Below, piece by piece: positions 19,526 to 28,870 of a stretch of DNA of 64,000 nt. Both the position numbers and the translations under genes were made by a program. The first letter of the stretch is position 1; the number at the start of each line of letters is the position of its first letter. Location: contig NZ_JADR01000001.1 of NCBI RefSeq assembly GCF_000518485.1, positions 558,001-622,000 on the forward strand, read 5' to 3'. The notes beneath the pieces are model-generated. The model saw only the letters and a program-made list of their open reading frames with translations. It made no database searches and was not told the origin of the DNA. The DNA is from Olleya marilimosa CAM030 (GTDB taxonomy: Bacteria; Bacteroidota; Bacteroidia; Flavobacteriales; Flavobacteriaceae).

Positions 19526-20725
19526 TTAGAATATTAATAGGTTTATATCACTATGATTTAGGTCAAACCATTCTCCAACTGCACGACTTGTTAAAATTCC
19601 GTGATAAAAATACAATCCATTTTTAAGACCTTTATCAAATCTAATAGCATGTTCTAAACCACCATTATCTGCAATTTCTAGTAAATAAGGCGTAAAAATA
19701 TTACTAATAGATGCCGAAGCGGTTCTAGAGTAGCGTGCTGGAATGTTTGGTACACAGTAGTGTATTACGCCATTTTTTATATAAGTTGGATTATTATGTG
19801 TTGTAATTTCGCTAGTTTCAAAACAGCCACCCATGTCAATGCTAACATCTATTATTACAGCGCCTTTTTTCATGCTTTCTACCATGGTTTCAGACACAAT
19901 AATTGGTGCTCTGTCTTTTCCTCTTACAGCTCCAATGACTACGTCACAGCGTTTTAGGGCTTTGCTTAAATATTTAGGCTGAATTGTGGATGTGTACAGT
20001 GTGCGTCCAAGATTGGCTTGTAAACAACGTAATTTGGTGATAGAATTGTCAAAAACCTTAACATTAGCACCAAGTCCAACTGCGCTTCTGGCAGCAAACT
20101 CGCCAACAGTTCCTGCACCAAGTATAACTACTTCAACAGGCGGAACACCACTAATATTTCCAAACATTAATCCGTTACCATTACTAGAATTACTTAGTAA
20201 CTCGGCTGCTATTAATACCGAAGCAGTTCCTGCAATTTCGCTTAATGCTCTAACTGCAGGATAAGCACCATCAGCATCACGAATAAACTCAAAAGCTAAA
20301 GCAGTGATTCGTTTTGCAGCTAGTTTTTCAAAATATTTTTTTGTTTGTGTCTTAATTTGTAAAGCCGAAATTAAGGTGGTTTGAGGATTAATTAATTCTA
20401 ATTCCTCTAAAGTAGGTGGTTCTACTTTTAAAATCATTGGGCAAGAATACACTTTTGCAGTATCTTTTGTGACTTCAGCTCCAGCTTCGCTATAATCTTT
20501 ATCGCTAAAATTAGAGCCATTACCAGCTTCAGACTCAATTAAAACACGATGACCATTACTAACAATTGCTGATACAGCGTCAGGAGTAAGGCAAACACGT
20601 TTTTCTTGAAAAGCGGTTTCTTTAGGAATACCTATAAATAAACTGCTTTTGTGTTTAAAAATCTCTAAAGTTTCCTCTTGAGGTAATAATTCTGCTTTTG
20701 AAAATGGAGACAGTGGTTTAGACAT
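19526..20725 (-). CDS. ald: Alanine dehydrogenase
   Basis: NAD-dependent oxidative deamination of L-alanine to pyruvate and ammonia, or the reverse. It has 399 residues. Seen: the N-terminal substrate-binding domain with GIPKETAFQEKRVCLTPDAV and GHRVLIESEAGNGSNF, the Rossmann NAD loop VVILGAGTVGEFAARSAVGLGANVKVFD, and VIIDVSIDMGGCFETSE. The N-terminal extension of about 25 residues (MSKPLSPFSKAELLPQEETL) is longer than in typical Ald. Proline dehydrogenase lies nearby, fitting amino-acid catabolism. Confidence 0.9.
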   Translation of the reverse strand: MSKPLSPFSKAELLPQEETLEIFKHKSSLFIGIPKETAFQEKRVCLTPDAVSAIVSNGHRVLIESEAGNGSNFSDKDYSEAGAEVTKDTAKVYSCPMILKVEPPTLEELELINPQTTLISALQIKTQTKKYFEKLAAKRITALAFEFIRDADGAYPAVRALSEIAGTASVLIAAELLSNSSNGNGLMFGNISGVPPVEVVILGAGTVGEFAARSAVGLGANVKVFDNSITKLRCLQANLGRTLYTSTIQPKYLSKALKRCDVVIGAVRGKDRAPIIVSETMVESMKKGAVIIDVSIDMGGCFETSEITTHNNPTYIKNGVIHYCVPNIPARYSRTASASISNIFTPYLLEIADNGGLEHAIRFDKGLKNGLYFYHGILTSRAVGEWFDLNHSDINLLIF

Positions 20726-20779
20726 TATTAATGTGGTTTTTAAAACTGAAACAAATTACAAATTATTGTAATTAAAGCA

Positions 20780-20923
20780 TTAAAAATAAAGTCTTATTTT
20801 TTCCCATAAAGTTTTAGGCTTTTTAAAAAGCTCTTCTTCTTGTTCTTCCAAGGTTTTATCAGCTTTTGTAGTGTTAACTAGATTCTGAATAAAACTGTTA
20901 ATAATATAATAGGTCTTAAACAT
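20780..20923 (-). CDS. 47-residue protein similar to the C-terminus of its upstream neighbour
   Basis: A short complete frame with ATG at 20923 and TAA ending at 20780. Its last 25 residues, containing KTLEEQEEELFKKPKTLWEK and ending RLYF, align without gaps to the C-terminal end of the membrane protein encoded just upstream (KTIQDLEDELTFKPKTFWGK, ending KQYF). The first 20 residues (MFKTYYIINSFIQNLVNTTK) are unrelated and weakly amphipathic. It may be a small paralogue or the remnant of a duplicated gene. Not previously assigned by me to any family. Confidence 0.55.
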   Translation of the reverse strand: MFKTYYIINSFIQNLVNTTKADKTLEEQEEELFKKPKTLWEKIRLYF

Positions 20924-20963
20924 ATATAAAGTAGGGTAGTAAGGGGTTGTTGTATGGGTAATA

Positions 20964-21509
20964 TTAAAAGTATTGTTTAACTTTTCCCCAAAACGTTTTT
21001 GGTTTAAATGTTAATTCGTCCTCTAGATCTTGTATGGTTTTGTCAACGGTATTTAGTCTATTAAATATTCTTGCTCTAACTAAATAGATTGATGGGATAA
21101 TTATTGCCATAAATGGTAACATATGGATTAAATTAAATTCATCGAAATAATATGTGTTATTTAATGCAAAATGTATTAATTGATAACTATACATCATAAT
21201 TGGTACTAATAATGCATGATACCACCAGTGTCGACAGGTAAAGAACCAAATAAATAGCAGTAGTAATGGAATTAACTTACCTGTTATTGTCCAAACAACA
21301 ATTTGAACATTTTCGTAAACTACACTATTAAATTTGTAAAAAAAAGTGTCCCAAACCTGTTGGTCTGGAACACTTTCATAAATGTAAAACAGATAAGGAG
21401 TTAAAGCAATAAATGTTGCTATAATCGAACCTGAAATTATTATTTTTCTATTAACCTGCTGGTGGGATTTTGATTTTTCTTCCGTCGATTTCTGTTGTTT
21501 GTTGTCCAT
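20964..21509 (-). CDS. Multi-pass membrane protein of unknown function
   Basis: Protein of 181 residues with a polar N-terminus (about 20 residues), four predicted membrane helices (about 22-45, 74-93, 97-112 and 127-145) and a cytosolic C-terminal tail carrying KPKTFWGKVKQYF. A basic aromatic patch (FFTCRHWWYHALL) lies in the second hairpin. No family recognised. Its start overlaps by 59 bases the end of a short exported-peptide frame, and a 47-residue paralogue of its tail follows. Confidence 0.7.
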   Translation of the reverse strand: MDNKQQKSTEEKSKSHQQVNRKIIISGSIIATFIALTPYLFYIYESVPDQQVWDTFFYKFNSVVYENVQIVVWTITGKLIPLLLLFIWFFTCRHWWYHALLVPIMMYSYQLIHFALNNTYYFDEFNLIHMLPFMAIIIPSIYLVRARIFNRLNTVDKTIQDLEDELTFKPKTFWGKVKQYF

Positions 21510-21594
21510 TTAAATCAATAAGATTTGTTGCTTGTGCAGTGAATAATACACCACCAAAAATAGCTAATGCTATTACGTACTTTTTAGTTTTCAT
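21451..21594 (-). CDS. 47-residue putative exported peptide
   Basis: A short complete frame with ATG at 21594 and TAA at 21451-21453. It has a clear Sec-type signal (MKTKKYVIALAIFGGVLFTA, then QA), leaving a mature peptide of about 23 residues that ends KIKIPPAG. The basic, glycine/proline-terminated tail resembles small Flavobacteriaceae exported peptides ending in a proline- and glycine-containing motif. It overlaps the start of the membrane-protein gene by 59 bases in another frame, which could allow translational coupling. No Shine-Dalgarno site is evident. Confidence 0.45.
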   Translation of the reverse strand: MKTKKYVIALAIFGGVLFTAQATNLIDLNGQQTTEIDGRKIKIPPAG

Positions 21595-21763
21595 TTTGTT
21601 AGGGATTTAATTAATTATACCTCTAAAGTATATAAAATCTCTAATCGAAAATTGACTAAATGTTAAAATTATGTTAAAAACAAGCTTTTTTTAATTTCTT
21701 GTTGTGGTTTAAACCACACTTGGTCAAAAATACACTATTTATTGAAAGAAAAAAGAGAATTTT

Positions 21764-22177
21764 TTAATCATTATTGGTCAGCGTAAGCTCTCGAGTAGAA
21801 TTTTCTGACAATTTAATATTAATCGTCGTAAACTGGTCTTGTAATAAGGGTTTTAAAAGATTTGGCCATTCTACAAATACATAATCATTAGAATATATAT
21901 AAGTTTCTATACCAAAATTGTATAATTCTTCTTCGTCATCGACACGGTACAGGTCAAAATGAAAGATATTGTCATTTATGCCTTTATACTCGTTAACTAA
22001 TGAAAAGGTCGGACTGCTAACTAGGTCCTCACTACCTAATAAGCCTACAAGTGTTTTTATTAATGTTGTTTTGCCAACACCCATGTCACCTTCAAACAGT
22101 ATGATTTTAGAGGTTGCTGCTTCTAAAACTTGTTTTGCTACTGTTTCTACTTGTTCTATATTATATTGTATAGTCAC
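21764..22177 (-). CDS. tsaE: tRNA threonylcarbamoyladenosine biosynthesis ATPase TsaE
   Basis: ATPase that works with TsaB and TsaD to make the t6A37 modification of ANN-decoding tRNAs. At 137 residues it is of normal length. Seen: the P-loop EGDMGVGKTTLIKTL at about 29-43, the switch SSPTFSLVNEY with the catalytic threonine, and the Walker-B-like HFDLYRVDDEEEL. WPNLL near the end is the family's conserved tryptophan region. It follows porX by 29 bases on the same strand and is probably cotranscribed with it. Confidence 0.93.
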   Translation of the reverse strand: MTIQYNIEQVETVAKQVLEAATSKIILFEGDMGVGKTTLIKTLVGLLGSEDLVSSPTFSLVNEYKGINDNIFHFDLYRVDDEEELYNFGIETYIYSNDYVFVEWPNLLKPLLQDQFTTINIKLSENSTRELTLTNND

Positions 22178-22206
22178 TTTAATCTTTTTTTTTGTGCAAA
22201 AATAAA

Positions 22207-23760
22207 TTATTTAGGGCTTAATACTACAAATGGGATTATCATTTCTTCTAAAGAGACACCACCATGTTGGTAAGTGTTTCTGTAATAACTTACATAATGA
22301 TTATAGTTATTTGGGTAAGCAAAAAACAAATCGTTTTTAGCAAATATAAACGAGCTGTTCATATTAATAGATGGTAAGTGTATTGTTTTTGGGTCTTTAG
22401 CAGCTAATACATCTTTGTTTTCGTAGCTTAGACTTCTACCTGTTTTATAACGTAGGTTTAAACTGGTGTCTCTGTCTCCAATAACTTTAGATGGGTTTTT
22501 AACATTAATGGTTCCGTGATCTGTGGTAATTATAAGTTTAAAACCCATGTGTTGGGCTTGCTGAATCATTTCTAATAAAGGAGAGTTTTTAAACCAACTT
22601 TGTGTTAAACTTCTATAGGCTTTGTCGTTAGAGGCTAATTCTTTAACAACATCCATTTCGGTTTTAGAGTGCGAAAGCATGTCTACAAAGTTATATACTA
22701 CAACAGTCAAATCGTTTTCTTTTAACCCTTTAAAATTGTCTGCTAGTTTTTTACCAGATGCTAGATTAGTAATCTTATAATATTCATGTTTAAGGTGTGT
22801 TAGGCCTAAACGTTTCATTTGCGCATTTAAAAAGTCGGCTTCATGTAGGTTTTTACCACCTTCATCTGTATCGTTTTTCCAATATTCTGGATGTAGTTTT
22901 TCCATGTCACTTGGCATTAAACCAGAAAAAATGGCATTTCTTGCGTATTGTGTAGCGCTAGGTAAGATGCTGTAAAAAGCTTCCTCTTTTTGTTTTTTGT
23001 AATGATTGTTTACAAAAGGTTCAAACGCTTTCCATTGGTCATAACGTAAATTATCTACTACAATTAATAAAGTTGATTGCTCTTTACTTAATTCTGGAGC
23101 AATTTTTTCTCTAAATAAGGTGTGTGATAATACAGGAGCATCAGTATTAGGCTCAAACCATGAAGGGTAATTTTTATCAATAAATTTTCCAAATTGTGTG
23201 TTAGCTTCGTTTTTTTGTGATTCTAAAATTTCAAACATACTAGGGTCTTCAATGTCTTCTAACTGAATTTCCCAATAAATTAGTTTTTTGTAAAGGTCTA
23301 CCCATTCTTCATAACTATTTACCATGGACATGTCCATCGCAATTTTTCTAAATTCTTGCTGATAATTGGAAGTCGTCTTTTCTGACACTAATCTAGAATG
23401 GTCTAAGTTTTTCTTTAAACTAAGTAGTATTTGATTTGGGTTTACAGGTTTTATCAGGTAGTCAGCAATTTTATTTCCAATAGCTTCTTCCATAATATAT
23501 TCTTCCTCACTTTTAGTGATCATTACTACAGGAAGTGTGTCTTGTTTTTCTTTAATTTCATTTAAAGTTTCTAAACCACTTAAACCAGGCATGTTTTCGT
23601 CTAAAAAAACAATATCAAATTTTTTCTCATCTAAAATTTCTAAAGCTTCTGTTCCGCTGTTACAAGTAGTCACTTTATAGTTTTTTTGTTCTAAAAAGAT
23701 GATATGAGGCTTTAATAAATCTATTTCGTCGTCAACCCAAAGAATATTTATATTGTTCAT
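22207..23760 (-). CDS. porX: PorX-type response regulator with a PglZ effector domain
   Basis: Two-component response regulator that controls type IX secretion genes in Bacteroidota. It has 517 residues. Receiver domain: acidic pair D10-D11, phosphoacceptor D54 (FLDENMP), T82 and K104 (YLIKPV). After a helical linker, residues from about 205 form an alkaline-phosphatase-like PglZ domain, seen as VVDNLRYDQWKAFEPFV, SATQYARNAIFSGL, YNFVDMLSHS, TTDHGT and the closing QHGGVSLEEMIIPFVVL. It is not a DNA-binding output domain. Its gene diverges from the HD hydrolase operon with only 37 bases between. Confidence 0.92.
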   Translation of the reverse strand: MNNINILWVDDEIDLLKPHIIFLEQKNYKVTTCNSGTEALEILDEKKFDIVFLDENMPGLSGLETLNEIKEKQDTLPVVMITKSEEEYIMEEAIGNKIADYLIKPVNPNQILLSLKKNLDHSRLVSEKTTSNYQQEFRKIAMDMSMVNSYEEWVDLYKKLIYWEIQLEDIEDPSMFEILESQKNEANTQFGKFIDKNYPSWFEPNTDAPVLSHTLFREKIAPELSKEQSTLLIVVDNLRYDQWKAFEPFVNNHYKKQKEEAFYSILPSATQYARNAIFSGLMPSDMEKLHPEYWKNDTDEGGKNLHEADFLNAQMKRLGLTHLKHEYYKITNLASGKKLADNFKGLKENDLTVVVYNFVDMLSHSKTEMDVVKELASNDKAYRSLTQSWFKNSPLLEMIQQAQHMGFKLIITTDHGTINVKNPSKVIGDRDTSLNLRYKTGRSLSYENKDVLAAKDPKTIHLPSINMNSSFIFAKNDLFFAYPNNYNHYVSYYRNTYQHGGVSLEEMIIPFVVLSPK

Positions 23761-23761
23761 G

Positions 23762-23769
23762 TATATTTG
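23762..23769 (+). promoter_or_regulatory. -7 promoter element upstream of the HD-lpx operon
   Basis: TATATTTG lies 29 bases before the TTG start codon of the HD gene, in the 37-base gap to porX. Any -33 element would fall inside the 5' end of porX. Confidence 0.5.
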
Positions 23770-23797
23770 TGTATATTAATTAAATAAAGGATTAAGC

Positions 23798-25027
23798 TTG
23801 AAAGCAAGTAACAAACTTAAAATACTAAACGATCCAATTTACGGATTTATTACTATACCAAATTCTATAATATTTGATTTAATTGAGCATAAATACTTCC
23901 AACGACTACGACGTATCTCTCAAATGGGTTTGTCCTATTTAGTATATCCAGGTGCACACCATACACGTTTTCATCATGCTATTGGTTGCATGCATTTAAT
24001 GCAAAAAGCAGTGCAAGTGCTTCGTTTTAAAGGTGTTGAAATTTCTGAAAAAGAAGAAAAAGCGCTTTACATCGCTATTTTATTACACGATATAGGTCAT
24101 GGACCATTTAGTCATGCTATGGAGCATAGTATTGTAAGTGGTGTTTCTCATGAAGAAATTTCGTTGTTATTTATGGAAGCTTTAAATATAGAATTTAACG
24201 ACGATTTAACACTTGCTATTCAGATTTTTAAAGGAGACTATCACAGGACCTTTATGTTGCAGTTAATCTCCAGTCAAATTGATATGGATCGTGCAGATTA
24301 CTTAAAGCGTGATAGTTTTTATACAGGTGTATCCGAGGGTAATATTAATAGTGAGCGTTTAATAACAATGCTTAATGTTAAAGATGATCAATTAGTTATT
24401 GAAGATAAAGGCATATATAGTGTAGAAAAATTTTTAGTTGCTAGACGCCTAATGTATTGGCAAGTTTATTTACATAAAACAAGCTTAGTCGCAGAGCAGC
24501 TATTAATACGAGTACTAAAACGTGCTAAAGAATTGGTGGCAAAAGGCGTATATCTAGAAGCAAGTAAACCTTTATCCTTTTTTTTACAAAATGAAATTAC
24601 TATCGATAAATTTGATACAGATTGTCTAGAAACGTTTGCTAAATTGGATGATTACGATATTGTTGCAGCAATGAAAAATTGGCAATATCATGATGACTTT
24701 GTTTTAAAAAATCTTTGCGAAATGATTATAAATAGGCATCTTTTAAAAGTAAAAATAAAGAAAAAACCTATAGCAAAGGATGTTTTAATAGCGCATAAAG
24801 CTAATTTGCAAAAAAAGTACAATATATCTGATGCAGATGCAGACTATTTTGTGTTTACAGGACAGATTAGTAATCAAGCATATTCAAGAAAAAAACAAAA
24901 TATAAATATCTTACATAAAAATGGTAAAGTTGAGGATATAGTTAAGGCTTCAGACCAACTTAGCTTAAAAGCGTTGTCAAAACCTGTCACTAAATATTAT
25001 ATATGTTATCCAAAAGACCAACTTTAG
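23798..25027 (+). CDS. HD-domain phosphohydrolase (dGTPase-like)
   Basis: Metal-dependent phosphohydrolase of 409 residues. The HD signature is seen as [11 protein letters not shown] followed by [22 protein letters not shown]; a further aspartate is in [18 protein letters not shown]. It resembles SAMHD1/dGTPase-like proteins, so nucleotide hydrolysis is likely but the substrate is unproven. The start is a TTG: the frame is closed upstream by TAA at 23777 and has no ATG, and AAAGGA sits seven bases before the TTG, one of the few Shine-Dalgarno-like sites here. It is the first gene of the lipid A operon. Confidence 0.88.
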   Translation: MKASNKLKILNDPIYGFITIPNSIIFDLIEHKYFQRLRRISQMGLSYLVYPGAHHTRFHHAIGCMHLMQKAVQVLRFKGVEISEKEEKALYIAILLHDIGHGPFSHAMEHSIVSGVSHEEISLLFMEALNIEFNDDLTLAIQIFKGDYHRTFMLQLISSQIDMDRADYLKRDSFYTGVSEGNINSERLITMLNVKDDQLVIEDKGIYSVEKFLVARRLMYWQVYLHKTSLVAEQLLIRVLKRAKELVAKGVYLEASKPLSFFLQNEITIDKFDTDCLETFAKLDDYDIVAAMKNWQYHDDFVLKNLCEMIINRHLLKVKIKKKPIAKDVLIAHKANLQKKYNISDADADYFVFTGQISNQAYSRKKQNINILHKNGKVEDIVKASDQLSLKALSKPVTKYYICYPKDQL

Positions 25028-25052
25028 CACATTTTTTCTATTTTTGTTGACA

Positions 25053-26081
25053 ATGAAATTTACCGCAGAACAAATAGCTGGGATTTTAGATGGTGTCGTA
25101 GTAGGCAATCCTCAAGCAGAGGTATCTAAATTATCCAAAATTGAAGAAGGTGTACAAGGCGCTTTGACCTTTTTGGCAAACCCAAAATACACACCTTATA
25201 TATACACTACAAAAGCAACAATAGCTATTGTAGGAAAAGACTTTATACCTGAACAAAGCATTAGTTGCACCTTAATTAAGGTGGATGATGCCTATAAGTC
25301 ATTTTCAAAATTATTAGAATATTACAATCAAGTAAAGCTAAATAAGTTTGGGATTGAACAACCAACATCCATATCCAAGACAGCCAAGGTTGGAAAGGAT
25401 ATTTACATTGGCGCATTTACAGTAGTAGGTGACAACGTAAAAATTGGAGATAATGTTAAGATTTTTCCTAATTGTTATATAGGAGATAATGTTATTATTA
25501 AAGATAATACAGTGTTGTTTTCGGGAGCTAAAATTTATTCAGACTGTGTTATTGGTAATAATTGTGTCATTAATTCTGGTGCTATAATTGGAGCAGACGG
25601 ATTTGGATTTGCACCTGACGAAAATGGCGAGTATAGTAAAGTACCTCAAATTGGTAATGTTATACTTGAAGATTTTGTAGATGTTGGTGCAGCAACAACC
25701 ATTGACAGGGCAACCTTAGGGTCCACAATAATTAGACGTGGTGTAAAGCTAGATAACCAAATTCAAATAGCACACAACGTAGAGATTGGAAAAAACACGG
25801 TAATAGCTGCTCAAACAGGTATTGCAGGTTCTACCAAAATTGGCGAAAATTGTCAAATTGGTGGACAAGTAGGTATAGTAGGTCACATTGTAATAGGTAA
25901 CAACGTCAAAATACAAGCACAATCAGGTATAGGTCGTAATGTTAAAGATAATGAGGTGCTTCAAGGCTCACCAGCTTTATCGTATGGTGATTACAATAAA
26001 TCGTACGTCTATTTTAAAAACTTGCCTAAATTGGTAAAAACAATAAATGAATTAGAAAAAAAAGGAAATGGGAATAATTAG
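25053..26081 (+). CDS. lpxD: UDP-3-O-(3-hydroxyacyl)glucosamine N-acyltransferase
   Basis: Third step of lipid A synthesis: N-acylation of UDP-3-O-acyl-glucosamine from acyl-ACP. From ATG 25053 it has 342 residues. An N-terminal LpxD domain (about 1-100) is followed by left-handed beta-helix hexapeptide repeats ([20 protein letters not shown]). The catalytic histidine is in [14 protein letters not shown]. The last 20 residues form the usual C-terminal helix. It overlaps the next gene by 14 bases, indicating translational coupling. Confidence 0.95.
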   Translation: MKFTAEQIAGILDGVVVGNPQAEVSKLSKIEEGVQGALTFLANPKYTPYIYTTKATIAIVGKDFIPEQSISCTLIKVDDAYKSFSKLLEYYNQVKLNKFGIEQPTSISKTAKVGKDIYIGAFTVVGDNVKIGDNVKIFPNCYIGDNVIIKDNTVLFSGAKIYSDCVIGNNCVINSGAIIGADGFGFAPDENGEYSKVPQIGNVILEDFVDVGAATTIDRATLGSTIIRRGVKLDNQIQIAHNVEIGKNTVIAAQTGIAGSTKIGENCQIGGQVGIVGHIVIGNNVKIQAQSGIGRNVKDNEVLQGSPALSYGDYNKSYVYFKNLPKLVKTINELEKKGNGNN

Positions 26082-27474
26082 TACTGACATAAAGCAAAAA
26101 ACAATACTTAAGGAAGTATCTCTAAAAGGTGTTGGCTTACATACAGGAAAAGAGGTGACATTAACCTTTAAACCTGCACCAGTAAATGCGGGATTTGCTT
26201 TTAAAAGAATAGATTTAGAAGGCAATCCAGTAATAGAAGCAGATGCAAATTACGTGACTAACACACAACGTGGTACTTGTTTAGAGAAAAACGGTGTTAC
26301 CATTCAAACATGCGAACATGTATTAGCAGCTTTAGTAGGATTAGATATAGATAATGCTATCTTAGAATTAGATAACTCAGAACCTCCAATAATGGATGGA
26401 TCTTCTAAGTTTTTTGTAGAAGCATTAGAAAAAGCAGGTATTGAGGAGCAAGACGCTTTTAGAGAAGTGTATGAGGTTAGTGATGTGATTTCGTATACCG
26501 ACGAAGAGTCTGGTAGCGAAATTTTAGTCATGCCAGCTAAAGACTATCAAATTACGACTATGGTTGATTTTGGTACTAAAGTTTTAGGTACACAAAATGC
26601 TACATTAAATAATATGTCCGATTTTAAAAAGGACATATCAGACTCTAGAACCTTTAGTTTTTTGCATGAATTAGAATCTTTATTAGAACATGGACTTATT
26701 AAAGGAGGTGATTTAAATAATGCAATTGTATATGTGGATAAAGAGTTATCTGCTTCTACAATGGAAAAATTAAAATCAGCATTTAATAAAGATGCGATTG
26801 CTGTTAAGCCCAACGGGATTTTAGATAACTTGACATTACATTACCCTAATGAAGCAGCAAGGCACAAACTATTAGATGTTATTGGTGATTTAGCTTTAAT
26901 CGGAACACGTATTAGAGGTAAAGTCATAGCTAATAAACCAGGTCATTTTGTTAACACTCAGTTTGCAAAAAAAATGTCCAAGTTAATTAAAAACGAAAGA
27001 CGTAATAATGTACCAAATATTGATTTAAACCAAACTCCGGTTATGGATGTTAATCAAATAATGGACATGTTACCACATAGACAACCTTTTTTATTATTAG
27101 ATAAAGTTTTCGAATTATCAGACAATCATGTTATTGGTCTTAAAAACGTGACCATGAATGAAGAGTTTTTTAAAGGACACTTTCCAGGTGCACCAGTAAT
27201 GCCAGGTGTATTAATAGTAGAAGCAATGGCGCAAACAGGAGGGATTTTAGTCTTAAGCACTGTTCCAGATCCTGAAAATTATTTAACTTTTTTCATGAAA
27301 ATGGATAATGTTAAATTCAAACAAAAAGTAGTACCAGGTGACACATTAATATTCAAATGTTCATTAATAACACCAATTAGACGTGGTATTTGCCATATGC
27401 AAGGTTATGCTTATACAAACGGTAAATTATGTGCCGAAGCAGAATTAATGGCGCAAATAACAAAAGTAAAATAA
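26068..27474 (+). CDS. lpxC-fabZ: Bifunctional UDP-3-O-acyl-GlcNAc deacetylase / 3-hydroxyacyl-ACP dehydratase
   Basis: Fusion of LpxC, the committed zinc deacetylase of lipid A synthesis, and FabZ, the dehydratase of fatty acid elongation; this fusion is standard in Bacteroidota. It has 468 residues. LpxC part (about 1-310): H84 in [20 protein letters not shown], the substrate loop [10 protein letters not shown], and [15 protein letters not shown] with the second zinc ligands. FabZ part (about 325-468): [13 protein letters not shown], and [20 protein letters not shown] with the catalytic His and Glu. AAAAGGA precedes the ATG. Confidence 0.97.
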   Translation: MGIISTDIKQKTILKEVSLKGVGLHTGKEVTLTFKPAPVNAGFAFKRIDLEGNPVIEADANYVTNTQRGTCLEKNGVTIQTCEHVLAALVGLDIDNAILELDNSEPPIMDGSSKFFVEALEKAGIEEQDAFREVYEVSDVISYTDEESGSEILVMPAKDYQITTMVDFGTKVLGTQNATLNNMSDFKKDISDSRTFSFLHELESLLEHGLIKGGDLNNAIVYVDKELSASTMEKLKSAFNKDAIAVKPNGILDNLTLHYPNEAARHKLLDVIGDLALIGTRIRGKVIANKPGHFVNTQFAKKMSKLIKNERRNNVPNIDLNQTPVMDVNQIMDMLPHRQPFLLLDKVFELSDNHVIGLKNVTMNEEFFKGHFPGAPVMPGVLIVEAMAQTGGILVLSTVPDPENYLTFFMKMDNVKFKQKVVPGDTLIFKCSLITPIRRGICHMQGYAYTNGKLCAEAELMAQITKVK

Positions 27475-27484
27475 TACTAAAAAA

Positions 27485-28270
27485 ATGAACCAACCCCTAG
27501 CATACGTTCATCCAGGAGCGAAAATCGCAAAAAATGTGGTTATTGAGCCATTTACTACTATCAGCAATAATGTGATTATTGGAGAGGGTACATGGATTGG
27601 TAGTAACGTTACAATTATGGAAGGTGCACGAATCGGTAAAAATTGTAATATTTTCCCAGGCTCTGTAATTTCTGCGGTACCACAAGACTTAAAATACAAT
27701 GATGAAGATACACTTACAATTATAGGAGACAATGTAACTATAAGAGAGTGTGTTACTATAAATAGAGGTACAACAGACAGAATGAAAACTGTTGTTGGAG
27801 ATAACTGTTTAATAATGGCATATTGCCATATTGCTCATGATTGTATAGTAGGTAATAACTGTATCTTTTCTAATAACTCGACTTTAGCTGGACATATAAA
27901 TATAGGTGACTATGTTGTTCTAGCTGGTATGACAGCTGTCCACCAATTCTGTTCAGTAGGTAGTCATGCTTTTGTAACAGGAGGATCCTTAGTGCGTAAA
28001 GATGTACCACCTTTTGTAAAAGCAGGTAGAGAGCCACTGTCTTACGTAGGAATCAATTCTGTTGGTTTAAGAAGAAGAGGATATACCACTGAAAAAATTA
28101 GAGAAATTCAAGATATATTCAGAATTTTATATCAGAAAAATTATAACAACTCGCAAGCAGCTGCTATTATAGAAGCAGAAATGGAGGCGACTACAGAACG
28201 AGATGAAATTCTTCAGTTTATTAAGAATTCTCATCGTGGAATTATGAAAGGATATTTCAAATCAAATTAA
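27485..28270 (+). CDS. lpxA: UDP-N-acetylglucosamine acyltransferase
   Basis: First step of lipid A synthesis: transfers a 3-hydroxyacyl chain to UDP-GlcNAc. It has 261 residues, the usual length. Seen: beta-helix hexapeptide repeats through residue about 185, the catalytic histidine region MAYCHIAHDCIVGNNC, the GMTAVHQFCSVGSHAF turn, and the C-terminal helical domain with GLRRRGYTTEKIREIQDIFRILY. It is 10 bases after lpxC-fabZ and in the same operon. Confidence 0.96.
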   Translation: MNQPLAYVHPGAKIAKNVVIEPFTTISNNVIIGEGTWIGSNVTIMEGARIGKNCNIFPGSVISAVPQDLKYNDEDTLTIIGDNVTIRECVTINRGTTDRMKTVVGDNCLIMAYCHIAHDCIVGNNCIFSNNSTLAGHINIGDYVVLAGMTAVHQFCSVGSHAFVTGGSLVRKDVPPFVKAGREPLSYVGINSVGLRRRGYTTEKIREIQDIFRILYQKNYNNSQAAAIIEAEMEATTERDEILQFIKNSHRGIMKGYFKSN

Positions 28271-28293
28271 AAATTAAAAATTAAAAAATAAAA

Positions 28294-28860
28294 ATGGCAA
28301 CGACTTCAGATATTAGAAACGGACTTTGTATTAGATATAACAATGATATTTATAAAATCATTGAGTTTTTACACGTAAAACCAGGAAAAGGACCAGCTTT
28401 TGTTAGAACAAAAATGAAAAGTGTAACTAATGGTAAAGTATTAGATAATACGTTTTCTGCAGGTCATAAATTAGATGATGTAAGGGTAGAAACACATAAA
28501 TTTCAATACTTATATAATGATGGTGAGTTTTATCATTTTATGAATGAAGCAGATTACTCTCAAATTAGATTATTAGAATCTGCTTTAGATACACCTGATT
28601 TAATGAAAGAAGGAGAAGTGGTAACTATTCAAATTAACTCAGAAGACAATATGCCTCTTTCTGTAGATATGCCAGCAACTGTAATTTTAGAAGTAACAGC
28701 AACTGAGCCTGGAGTTAAAGGTAATACAGCTACTAACGCAACAAAACCTGCAACTGTTGAAACTGGTGCAACTGTAAACGTTCCTTTATTTATTAATGAA
28801 GGAGATAAAATTAAAGTTGAAACAGAAAAAGGGACTTATAAAGAACGTGTAAAGGAATAG
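28294..28860 (+). CDS. efp: Translation elongation factor P
   Basis: Relieves ribosome stalling at polyproline sequences. It has 188 residues in three beta-barrel domains. The tip loop is HVKPGKGPAFVRTKMKS, with the modifiable lysine at residue 32. The C-terminal signature GDKIKVETEKGTYKERVKE is clear. Presence in a lipid A operon is common in Bacteroidota. The modification enzymes are not in the window. Confidence 0.97.
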   Translation: MATTSDIRNGLCIRYNNDIYKIIEFLHVKPGKGPAFVRTKMKSVTNGKVLDNTFSAGHKLDDVRVETHKFQYLYNDGEFYHFMNEADYSQIRLLESALDTPDLMKEGEVVTIQINSEDNMPLSVDMPATVILEVTATEPGVKGNTATNATKPATVETGATVNVPLFINEGDKIKVETEKGTYKERVKE

Positions 28861-28870
28861 TTGGAGATAA

